From positions 1 to 33,289 of the forward strand of contig RXKF01000064.1 in assembly GCA_003963235.1 (NCBI GenBank): a stretch of 33,289 bases of DNA, read 5' to 3'. Of the stretch, positions 9,601 to 20,048 are shown one piece after another. The DNA comes from Rickettsiales bacterium. Its GTDB lineage: Bacteria; Pseudomonadota; Alphaproteobacteria; Rickettsiales; Rickettsiaceae. A model generated the notes under the pieces. That model had not been told where the DNA came from. It made no database searches and saw only the letters and a list, made by a program, of their open reading frames with translations. The position numbers were made by a program, and so were the translations under genes. Position 1 is the stretch's first letter, and each line of letters starts with the position of its first letter.

Positions 9601-9682
9601 GTTAATTGGAACTTTATTTACGGTTTTTGTCATTCCAGTTTTATATCATACATTTAAGAAAGAAAAAATTCTTGCCAGATAA
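6632..9682 (+). CDS. RND-family multidrug efflux pump, inner-membrane transporter (AcrB/AcrD-like)
   Basis: This is a 1016-residue proton-driven pump of the hydrophobe/amphiphile efflux RND family, acting as a trimer with the adaptor encoded just upstream. It starts with the typical cytoplasmic edge and first helix (CIKRPVFTTVLSLMIVAL). Two large periplasmic porter loops follow TM1 and TM7. TM4 carries the proton-relay pair Asp401-Asp402 in GLVVDDAIVMLENI, and TM10 carries the partner Lys920 in LITLIGLITKNSIMLVEF, so transport chemistry looks intact. The sequence YPGADA near 51 is typical of the family. An unusual six-glycine run at about residues 651-656 lies in the second periplasmic loop and is encoded by a G-rich tract that stands out in this AT-rich region. 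Substrate is unknown; Rickettsia carry similar pumps. Confidence 0.96.
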   Translation: MQLSETCIKRPVFTTVLSLMIVALGAIFFTKLEVRGTPNISPPLITVQSSYPGADAFYMERQITQIIEKELKTTKNLETMSSTSSTGSSNVMLMFKLDADIEIALNDVRSKISDIVQSFPDDMKAPSVSKMDADAWPSFWLTITSSNHDELELTRICDNQIKSLLEKLPTVGSSLIFGARNYTMYIEPINTKLYQYKLTTIELEQAIRAQNKDYPAGLIKTDARNFSLKLSGTINTKEEFENIIVKKLSDGSVLKLRDVALVKLESYENDVILRYNGEQSLALGLVKQSTANIIELSDAIKKELPQIQKNLPDGVKINVAYDAAVPVKASITSVYHTIFESIALVSLVIYLFLGSARITLIPLVTIPISLIGTFAIMYMFNFSVNTFTLLAMILAIGLVVDDAIVMLENIFRHTHELGKKPRQAALDASKEIGFAVIAMTITLASVFLPIGFIEGFLGKLFIEFAWTLAFCVIFSGFVALTLTPMMSGRMIVSAHETKPEFLQKFDIYLSKVQDLYLYYLNYAINNKKRFYLICASAVAILLLSFIFVNKTFIPDEDQGFLQVFFLGPEGSNVNDSLKSVIEAEKILATIPEVQGYFDITGWGGGESGMAFVPLKDWSKRKRSHDQIKQELNNRFSVIPGMSIFAISPSALGGGGGGDKAVEFYIQSSMEYSDLDRVSQNFLDEMNKNPVFINNERDFKSSTPTLDIIINREKAYRYGVDFATIGRTIQYLIAGRQVGDFRMGTDIYDVIIRYNTMDRNEPADLKKIHIKNNNNEMLPLEAIADIVETITVKEYSHYNNARSIKLTADLAPGKNLGDAIKEIEKIAEYTIDKNNSKLEYIGQIKQMNESSSDTIITFLFALLFIFLVLSAQFESFGDSLLILMAVPFSITGGVLILLIFGNSINMYSNIGLITLIGLITKNSIMLVEFTNQLRLEGKKIHEAIVQSAKARLRPILMTSIATICGAIPLVLANGAGAGARNSIGLVIVGGMLIGTLFTVFVIPVLYHTFKKEKILAR

Positions 9683-9685
9683 CAC

Positions 9686-9718
9686 TAATTATGGATAAGT
9701 TTTGCTTCTCCATAATTA
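9686..9718. repeat. Palindromic repeat, copy A
   Basis: TAATTATGGA (9686-9695) pairs perfectly with TCCATAATTA (9709-9718). After one mismatch the stem continues with AAG/CTT around a small loop. It starts three bases after the pump stop codon. The core ATGGATAAG....GCTT.TCCAT is shared with the palindrome at 9861. There is no T-run on either side, so it is not a classical intrinsic terminator. Confidence 0.7.
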
Positions 9719-9860
9719 TGAAAGAAAGAAAAATGAGCAAAAAAATAGAAACTAATATAAGAAGATAAAATCAGAAAATATTGAAAAATATATGATAAAT
9801 AAAATAATAAGATTAAATCAAGCGTTGGAGAGCTCCAAGCCTGGTTTCTTTGAATTTATT

Positions 9861-9893
9861 CAGTAATGGATAAGCAAAGCTTATCCATTACTG
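9861..9893. repeat. Perfect palindromic repeat, copy B
   Basis: CAGTAATGGATAAGC, loop AAA, GCTTATCCATTACTG: a perfect 15-bp stem with a 3-base loop, ending 13 bases before the ruvC start codon. In the mRNA it could affect ruvC translation or mRNA stability. It shares its inner core with copy A at 9686, while the outer arms differ yet remain self-complementary. The 140 bases between the copies hold no gene that I can support. Confidence 0.8.
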
Positions 9894-9906
9894 GGTTAGA
9901 TAATTT

Positions 9907-10383
9907 ATGCGTATTTTAGGAATTGATCCTGCTTTAGGATGTCTTGGCTGGGGCATAATTGAATCCAAATCACCAAAAATTCATTATATAAATAGTGGTA
10001 TTGTTAAAACAGATGCAAAGATGGATATTCATTTACGCCTAGCGTTAATTGTCTCTGCAATTGAAAATATAATTATAGAATACCAGCCAAATCTGATTGC
10101 GATGGAAGAAACTTTTCTTAATGTTAATGCCTCATCTTCGCTGAAATTAGGCTATGTTAGAGGGGCTTTAATGGCTGTTATTGGTAAAACTAACTTACCT
10201 TACTATGAGTTTATGCCTAATAAAATAAAAAAAACAATTGTTGGGGTTGGTCATGCTGATAAAACTCAAGTGAAGCACATGGTAAAAATGATTGTATCTG
10301 GCATCAATGATCAAATTACTTTAGATGAAACTGATGCTTTAGCTATTGCTTACACCTGTCTTGTGCATAAAAACAATAGATAA
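9907..10383 (+). CDS. ruvC: Crossover junction endodeoxyribonuclease RuvC
   Basis: RuvC is the Holliday junction resolvase that cuts junctions moved by RuvAB. It is 158 residues long with all four acidic active-site residues in place: Asp7 (ILGIDPALG), Glu67 (LIAMEETF), and Asp140 and Asp143 (LDETDALAIAYT). The DNA-binding segment SSLKLGYVRGALMAVI and the KKTIVGVGHADKTQVKHMV helix are typical. The ATG at 9907 directly precedes the first catalytic strand, and no earlier start is sensible. No clear Shine-Dalgarno is visible; a perfect hairpin lies just upstream. It is not next to ruvA or ruvB here. It is followed by 108 AT-rich bases before the autotransporter gene. Confidence 0.96.
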   Translation: MRILGIDPALGCLGWGIIESKSPKIHYINSGIVKTDAKMDIHLRLALIVSAIENIIIEYQPNLIAMEETFLNVNASSSLKLGYVRGALMAVIGKTNLPYYEFMPNKIKKTIVGVGHADKTQVKHMVKMIVSGINDQITLDETDALAIAYTCLVHKNNR

Positions 10384-10491
10384 AGCATTGACTATTACAA
10401 TTATAAGCTTACATAGATGTTTATTGTTAATAAAAATATTAATTATGATATTTTTTAATGATAAAAAAATTAATTAATCTATAGGTAACTA

Positions 10492-12297
10492 ATGAATAAA
10501 AAGTTTCTTTTATCAACTATTGCTAGCACAATTCTACTAACAAATAGTGCTAAAGCTGATGCCGTTGACTTTAATATTAATTATAATGGCAATAATACAT
10601 TCACTTATCAAGGAACTCGTTATGATTCGTTTCAGGCGTTGAGTACTGATATAAAAAGAATCAATAATAATAGGGATATAGATATTAACATAGTAATTCC
10701 CGATGAGGAAAAGAGAATATTATTTCGTGACTTAGCTGCAAATACTCAAGGTTTAAAAACTCAATATGCAGATTTTGCTGCTAATTATTATCAAAAAAAT
10801 TTACAAGATATTTTTGCATTACTTGATTACTCAATACAAATATATGCTCAATTACCAGCTGAAGAGCAATATTTTTTACTTAATGCAATTGAAATTAATG
10901 ACATAGTGAGATTCAGAGAAAAAGAATTTACTGATACTGTTAATTATGTCAAAGCTAATGCCACTACAGAAAGAATAATTGGCCAAACTGGTACTAAATT
11001 TGTTAGTAAAGCTATGTCCATAAATGATGCCAATATTCAAGGATTAATCCCAGAGTTAAGACAATTATTTGCTAGGGAAAGAGATAAAACTATTACTACA
11101 ACAGCAGCTGAAAAAGCTCGACAAAAAGAACTAACTAAAATAATTTTTGGTAGACCTGAATTAAATTCTTTAAGAAACTCTGCTGAAAATCAAGAGTTAT
11201 TAAAAAATTATATAAAAAATTTACAAACTGAAGCATTAGTTAACAATAAATATATAAAAGATGTTATTATTCAAAAAACAGAGCAACTTATTGCTTACCT
11301 AGATGTTTTTATGGTAACTGATGTAAAAGATGCATCAACAGTTCCAGCAGTACAAAAATCAGATAGTGCATTGACTGAAGGCATGATTAACTCACTTCAA
11401 ACAACTAGAGAACTTGTTGATTCACGTATAAATGGCTTTTCAGCCACAGCCGCAGGTGATTTATTACAATCATATGGTGCTTGGATTCAGGGCTCTTTTA
11501 CAGAGGCTACTCAAAATGCCTATAAAAACGCTCCTGGATACAAATTAAGCCAAAAAGGCGTTACTATTGGAGCTGATACTGGTGATGACATTTTGCTTGG
11601 TGTTGCGTACTCTTACAATAAGAATGATATTAAAAATATAACTATCAAAACAAATAAAGAAGATATTAAATCTCATACTTTTACTGCTTATGGAAAAGCT
11701 ATTGTAACAAATGATATTTTTTTAAAAGGACAAGGTCAATTTGGCAAATCTCAGATCAAAAAGAGCAGATCCACAGGCGACTTAGCCAATAATTTAGCTA
11801 AAGCTAAAACTAATGCAAATATGGTTGCTGCAAAATTAGAAATTGGTTATGACTATGCTTTAAGCTCACCAGTTCATATCATTCCAACTATAGGTCTATC
11901 TTATACAGATATTGATGTTAAAGGATATACTGAAAGTGGTCTTGGTATAAATAGATCAGTTAGCAAAAGAAATTCAAATAGAAAATCAGGCTTAGTTGGA
12001 GTTTCAGTGAATTATGATGGGAACATAAGCGGCTCTATTAAATTAATGCCCGAAATGCATGCAAATATTGATTATGCCCTTGGCACTAAAAATTCAGCTA
12101 CTATCGTAAAAATATTTGATGATATTCCACCGATTGCAACTCCTGCTGAAAAATTAGCTAAAGCATATTTTAATATTGGAGCATCACTAAAAGCTTTTCA
12201 ATTTGATAAATATGAAATATCAACTGGCTATGATTTAGGATTAGCTAAAAAGTTCCATTCACATACAGGAACACTAAAAGTTAGAGTAAATATGTAA
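10492..12297 (+). CDS. Autotransporter-type outer-membrane protein with short helical passenger
   Basis: This 601-residue exported protein has a signal peptide at residues 1 to about 22 (LLSTIASTILLTNSAKA) and then about 300 residues with little beta-helix character. That passenger part is rich in predicted helix (AANYYQKNLQDIFALLDYSI, AAEKARQKELTKIIFG) and has no repeats. From about residue 325 (LLQSYGAWIQGSFTEATQ) to the end is an autotransporter beta-domain: alternating strands such as KGVTIGADTGDDILLGVAYSY, FLKGQGQFGKSQIK and AAKLEIGYDYAL. This C-terminal layout matches rickettsial surface cell antigen (Sca) barrels, where the passenger commonly mediates host contact. The last residue is Met (KVRVNM) rather than the usual aromatic of the Bam recognition signal. 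No specific Sca number can be assigned. A terminator follows directly. Confidence 0.8.
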   Translation: MNKKFLLSTIASTILLTNSAKADAVDFNINYNGNNTFTYQGTRYDSFQALSTDIKRINNNRDIDINIVIPDEEKRILFRDLAANTQGLKTQYADFAANYYQKNLQDIFALLDYSIQIYAQLPAEEQYFLLNAIEINDIVRFREKEFTDTVNYVKANATTERIIGQTGTKFVSKAMSINDANIQGLIPELRQLFARERDKTITTTAAEKARQKELTKIIFGRPELNSLRNSAENQELLKNYIKNLQTEALVNNKYIKDVIIQKTEQLIAYLDVFMVTDVKDASTVPAVQKSDSALTEGMINSLQTTRELVDSRINGFSATAAGDLLQSYGAWIQGSFTEATQNAYKNAPGYKLSQKGVTIGADTGDDILLGVAYSYNKNDIKNITIKTNKEDIKSHTFTAYGKAIVTNDIFLKGQGQFGKSQIKKSRSTGDLANNLAKAKTNANMVAAKLEIGYDYALSSPVHIIPTIGLSYTDIDVKGYTESGLGINRSVSKRNSNRKSGLVGVSVNYDGNISGSIKLMPEMHANIDYALGTKNSATIVKIFDDIPPIATPAEKLAKAYFNIGASLKAFQFDKYEISTGYDLGLAKKFHSHTGTLKVRVNM

Positions 12298-12303
12298 TTC
12301 TTG

Positions 12304-12355
12304 ATGCGTCGAAGTTATTCTTTATCATACAAACTAAATACTTTGACGCATTTTT
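12304..12355 (+). terminator. Intrinsic terminator of the autotransporter gene
   Basis: ATGCGTCGAAGT (12304-12315) pairs with ACTTTGACGCAT (12340-12351) over 12 bp with one G-T wobble, followed by TTTT. It starts 7 bases after the stop codon and separates this gene from the convergent hydrolase operon. Confidence 0.85.
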
Positions 12356-12364
12356 ATACAATTT

Positions 12365-13372
12365 TTATACATATTTATTAGATTCATTTATATAGATATT
12401 AATCAACTCATATACTGAATATCTGTAATCTTTATATGTGAAATAAAAATGATTTAAGCTTGGCAGGTGAGGATCAATTTCATCATCATCAAGCGTTAAT
12501 TGACAATTTTCATATAACCACTTATTTATTTTACAATATTCATTAGGACAATTTTTATTATCATTTTCAATATTAATCATATGAAAAAATTCAGCTTCTT
12601 TTAGAATAGTCCTATCATTTAAACGCCTAAGTACACACCGATATATTCCAGTACTATAAAAATTCCGATTAGTGATAATCTCCCATCCCGCATATAATAA
12701 AATTGGTTTTATTATATATTCTAAGAATGGAATCTTATAGCTACATGCAATAACTGCCGATAAATTTTTAAAAGAATTACTATTAATTTGTCTAAAATGA
12801 TAGTTATAATTTTTCCTAAAATATTCACTAACCATTTCTTGTACACCACCACCTAGAGAATTTCCTTGTAAGATAATTTGATTAGAATTTAATTTATATG
12901 TATCCATTAAATATTTTATTACTGCAATGCCATCCTCAACAATATCACTTAATTTTTGCGTATTCCCAGTGCTGCTACAGAAACCTTTTGGATTAAATCC
13001 AATCACATTTGCACCTGTTTTATAAGCCTGAATTGCCATGTCACGAAATCTGCTTTCATAATATTCACCTCTGCCTTGAAAAAAAATAAAGTATAAATTT
13101 TTGTTTACTATAGTTTTGTTATTAAATTTATTTGGCGATATCATAACAGAGTCAAGTACTGTATCTTCAGTACTTGAAATAAATTGACGAGAAAGATTTA
13201 CTGACTGAAATTCAGTATGAAATTTTTCTCCTTCGAATTGCTGATTTTGTAGAAAATTAATAAACTTCTCTTGATCATTATTGCCAACATAGCCTTTCTC
13301 AGCATACCAATCACGTTTTGTTGTCGGATAAAATTTATTAGCAAAAAATTTTTGAAGATATTGCTTAAGCAT
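12365..13372 (-). CDS. Alpha/beta hydrolase
   Basis: This 335-residue protein has an alpha/beta hydrolase core. The oxyanion-strand region is NLYFIFFQGRGEYYESR near residues 92-108. GANVIGFNPKGFCSSTG follows, and the nucleophile elbow is GNSLGG with Ser172. A histidine that could complete the triad is His302 or His308 (DPHLPSLNHFYF); the acid is not assigned with confidence. The tail and overall look recall the uncharacterised chlamydial DUF818 (CHLPS) hydrolases and some Legionella lipase-like effectors, but that is recollection, not a search result. There is no clear signal peptide; the N-terminus is basic and amphipathic. The start lies 8 bases after the stop of the upstream DUF2608 gene, so it is the last gene of a three-gene operon and probably acts with those exported proteins. 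Substrate is unknown. Confidence 0.8.
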   Translation of the reverse strand: MLKQYLQKFFANKFYPTTKRDWYAEKGYVGNNDQEKFINFLQNQQFEGEKFHTEFQSVNLSRQFISSTEDTVLDSVMISPNKFNNKTIVNKNLYFIFFQGRGEYYESRFRDMAIQAYKTGANVIGFNPKGFCSSTGNTQKLSDIVEDGIAVIKYLMDTYKLNSNQIILQGNSLGGGVQEMVSEYFRKNYNYHFRQINSNSFKNLSAVIACSYKIPFLEYIIKPILLYAGWEIITNRNFYSTGIYRCVLRRLNDRTILKEAEFFHMINIENDNKNCPNEYCKINKWLYENCQLTLDDDEIDPHLPSLNHFYFTYKDYRYSVYELINIYINESNKYV

Positions 13373-13380
13373 CTATTTAT

Positions 13381-14208
13381 TTACTGTGAAGCTGGTAATA
13401 ATAATTTTTCTGCCGCATCATCTTCAAGCCATTTTAGATTTAAAATTAATTGCTGTTGCTGCAATTTAACTATATCTGGATTAGGCTTATCTAAAGCATT
13501 TTTTGCACCTTGATAATGAACATTATAAAAATACATATTGAATATTTTTAAGCTGTTATCAATTTTGGATAAATCATTATCAACACTATCAATAACCAAT
13601 AATTTAGGTGGAATATGATTGGTAACACGAATAAAATCTAATATTGCTTGTGACTTACTATATGGACCTATAAAAATAATACCTTTATAAAAACTAGAAG
13701 CCCATTTTTGTTTACTTGAAATTATTAATTGCGATTGCTTGTTCACTTCGCTTGAGAAATTAATACCCAAATGTTTTAATTCCAGATATCTTTTTTCTTC
13801 AATATTAGTTAGTTGTATTGGCATTGAGCACAAACCATAAATTGTTGCACCTTTTGCTTTTGCATTTTCAATAAAACTGATCCAATTTTCATCAACCAAT
13901 TTTATTTGCCTTTGCTGAAACCAACTGGCAATCACTGTTTTATATGCTGGTTGTTGTTTACTCAACGATACTAAATTATTAATAAATTGTTTGTTGGGAT
14001 TTGCTCCAAGCGCAAACATTTTTGACTTTGGAATAGTAATCACATCATCCACAGCAATGATAATTGTTGTATCCTTATCAACCCAGTTAATCATCTCTTT
14101 CATGCTCGAAGAGTCAAGCGATGGTGCCGTAATGAGCTCTGCACTGACATTATGGACTAAAAAGATTGATACAACTAAGACTGTGATTTTTACTAATAAG
14201 TTATTCAT
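13381..14208 (-). CDS. Exported DUF2608 (HAD-like) protein, second paralogue
   Basis: This 275-residue protein has a signal peptide at residues 1-23 (cleavage after NVSA). The layout is that of DUF2608, a HAD-superfamily domain found in intracellular bacteria such as Legionella, Coxiella and Rickettsiales. The motif I region is TIIIAVDDVIT at about residues 48-58; a normal HAD phosphatase has DxDxT there, so the nucleophilic Asp seems replaced while the second Asp remains. A motif II-like strand ends in ATIYGLCSMP, and a motif III/IV-like segment is PPKLLVIDSVDNDLSKI near 205-221. The tail (PDIVKLQQQQLILNLKWLEDD) is typical of DUF2608 C-termini. The first 8 bases overlap the upstream paralogue, so translation is coupled. 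It is likely periplasmic or secreted. Catalytic activity is doubtful. Confidence 0.72.
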   Translation of the reverse strand: MNNLLVKITVLVVSIFLVHNVSAELITAPSLDSSSMKEMINWVDKDTTIIIAVDDVITIPKSKMFALGANPNKQFINNLVSLSKQQPAYKTVIASWFQQRQIKLVDENWISFIENAKAKGATIYGLCSMPIQLTNIEEKRYLELKHLGINFSSEVNKQSQLIISSKQKWASSFYKGIIFIGPYSKSQAILDFIRVTNHIPPKLLVIDSVDNDLSKIDNSLKIFNMYFYNVHYQGAKNALDKPNPDIVKLQQQQLILNLKWLEDDAAEKLLLPASQ

Positions 14209-15067
14209 AAGGATTATTATTTTTTCTTGTTTCTTTTCTAGTTACAGAATTAAGCTTGCTAACCAGTTTATTCCAAAAATTTGTTAAGTCTGTGATATTA
14301 ATTTTAGTGTTTTCTATCTTTGCTGGCGCATATACATAGCCATGAACTTGAATATCTGGCTTTACTGACTTAAACTGCTCTATTAGTGAATAAATATAAT
14401 TTTCATCTTTATCAATCACATAAACTACATCTGGTACCCATTTTAAACTATTGAAAAGTAAGCTTATGATAATGCTTTGTGGAGAATTTTCATTTGAATC
14501 TGAATTACACGACAACAAACCTTTATAAAAAGTTGGATATGAACCTTTGATTTTTTTATATTGTTTATCAAAGATCAATTGATTTAAGCCAATAGGACTT
14601 TTAGATAGATCTATATCGTGATCAAATAAATATTTCCAAGTCCAAGCTTCAAGATATTCTATTTTATTAAAACTACCAGACAGGTTGCGAGAAACTACTA
14701 TTAATGGTGTATTTTTTTTCTGCAAATTGTTGATAAATGTTAAAATATAATCATCTGTAAATTTATGAGTATATTCAGTTAAAATTAGCTCATCCAAATA
14801 AGAATTAGTCGATGCTTTTATTTTTTTAATCGCTTTACCAATGACTATCCTTGCTTTTTCATCATTCGCATAAAAAGCAGGATCTTCAGGCTCGATTATA
14901 AAATCTTTTAGAGGCATAATTACGAGTGTTTTCTTGGCGTCACGCTGCTCTAATGAAGATAAAATGCTGTTATTAATTTCCTCAATAGTATTTGCAGAAT
15001 ACATTTCTGCATAACTATTTAAAGAAAATAAAACTACACTTAGTAATATTAAAATTTTATATTTCAT
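14201..15067 (-). CDS. Exported DUF2608-like (HAD-like) protein, first paralogue, highly degenerate motif I
   Basis: This 288-residue protein has a clear signal peptide at residues 1-20 (LILLSVVLFSLNSYA, cleavage before EMYS). It shares its organisation with the next gene: a strand at the motif I place (TLVIMPLKDFIIEP), a middle region with FINNLQKKNTPLIVVSRNLS that resembles the motif II strand, and a late strand WVPDVVYVIDKDENYIYSL resembling the DD-containing strand. In motif I none of the DxDxT pattern survives except one Asp, so it is probably not a phosphatase. It heads the three-gene minus-strand operon and overlaps the next start by 8 bases. The family call is by analogy to its neighbour plus the pattern of strands, so it is less secure. 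No good promoter could be defined in the 189 AT-rich bases upstream. Confidence 0.62.
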   Translation of the reverse strand: MKYKILILLSVVLFSLNSYAEMYSANTIEEINNSILSSLEQRDAKKTLVIMPLKDFIIEPEDPAFYANDEKARIVIGKAIKKIKASTNSYLDELILTEYTHKFTDDYILTFINNLQKKNTPLIVVSRNLSGSFNKIEYLEAWTWKYLFDHDIDLSKSPIGLNQLIFDKQYKKIKGSYPTFYKGLLSCNSDSNENSPQSIIISLLFNSLKWVPDVVYVIDKDENYIYSLIEQFKSVKPDIQVHGYVYAPAKIENTKINITDLTNFWNKLVSKLNSVTRKETRKNNNPYE

Positions 15068-15256
15068 TGTTTAAATATAGTGTGTTTAAGAGTAATAATA
15101 ACAGTTTATTAGAAAATAATTAATCTTTGCAATAATTTTATGAGTAATTTTCTTATATAAGTGGAATTAGTGATGTTTTTTCTTACTTAGTATATTTTTA
15201 AAATGGTTATAATCATAACATCAAAATTATTAATTTAAGTTATTAAAAATTTTGTT

Positions 15257-15724
15257 ATGATATTTTTGTATATTTTAATCAAATATTTATATTTTATCAT
15301 GTCAAACATATTACTGTCATATGAGTTCATATCAATTACTCTATTCTTCTTTATTTTTTTTGCAAGAAAATTAATATTTAGACGTCCTTTTTTTGGTTTA
15401 TTATTTTATATAATTTTATTAGTTACGATATACATGATAAATACAGTAAACACTATGATAAAACGTGAACTGAATGATCATTTAGATCAATTTATTATAT
15501 TAGAACAAAATAATAAACTTTTCGAAGCAAGAAATGATCCTAACCCAGAAAACCCCATTTTACAATCTGATATCAGATACTATGAAAATTCTAGTGATTT
15601 TAAGAAGTCTATTCTTGAAAGAGAACAATACACGACGATGCTTATAAAATATATATTTATTACAATATTTGTATCTATGTTAATTGATATATTGTTCATT
15701 AAATATAAATTTAAAAAACAATAG
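15257..15724 (+). CDS. Orphan membrane protein, unrecognised
   Basis: This 155-residue reading frame is not recognised. Three hydrophobic segments are visible: about residues 2-36 (possibly two short helices, including FISITLFFFIFFARKL), residues 44-64 (PFFGLLFYIILLVTIYMIN) and residues 128-149 (IKYIFITIFVSMLIDILFIKY). Between the last two lies a roughly 60-residue polar domain with charged and Asn-rich sequence (NTMIKRELNDHLDQFIILEQ, ERE). The start is uncertain: the first ATG (15257) and a second (15299, residue 15) both lack a visible Shine-Dalgarno. It is flanked by the divergent DUF2608 operon and converges on rpoC. Codon use and AT bias fit the neighbourhood. It may be a small lineage-specific envelope protein. 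Confidence 0.5.
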   Translation: MIFLYILIKYLYFIMSNILLSYEFISITLFFFIFFARKLIFRRPFFGLLFYIILLVTIYMINTVNTMIKRELNDHLDQFIILEQNNKLFEARNDPNPENPILQSDIRYYENSSDFKKSILEREQYTTMLIKYIFITIFVSMLIDILFIKYKFKKQ

Positions 15725-15749
15725 TATTTTATAACACTAATCTTAGGAA

Positions 15750-15792
15750 GAGCTACAAGTAAGGTACTTATTAAGTAGCTTACTTGTAACTC
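15750..15792. terminator. Long hairpin between convergent genes
   Basis: Arms 15750-15769 and 15773-15792 pair over 20 positions with two mismatches around a 3-base ATT loop (core ACAAGTAAG/CTTACTTGT). It lies between the 3' end of the orphan membrane gene and the 3' end of rpoC. There is no T-run on either side, so it may act as a factor-assisted or mRNA 3'-end structure, or be a palindromic repeat, rather than a classical terminator. Confidence 0.5.
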
Positions 15793-15812
15793 CATTTATT
15801 CTAAAAATATAA

Positions 15813-19961
<4,149 letters not shown>

Positions 19962-20014
19962 TCAAACTAAACTCATATGAACGCTTTAAGCGTAACTAAA
20001 AATATTTCTAATAA

Positions 20015-20043
20015 TTAGCGCTCATATTAAATACAAGCGCTAA
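20015..20043 (-). other. Inverted repeat in the rpoB-rpoC gap
   Basis: TTAGCGCT (20015-20022) and AGCGCTAA (20036-20043) form a perfect 8-bp stem with a 13-base loop, 5 bases after the rpoB stop. A second small inverted repeat, ACGCTT-T-AAGCGT, is at 19981-19993. No T-run follows. They may be mRNA processing or stability structures; function is not shown. Confidence 0.4.
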
Positions 20044-20048
20044 ATAAT

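Noticed and set aside
9719..9860. Small gene or RNA between the two palindromes
   Set aside because: Only very short frames without binding sites, and no recognisable RNA fold apart from the weak TTGGAG/CTCCAA pairing near 9834-9847.
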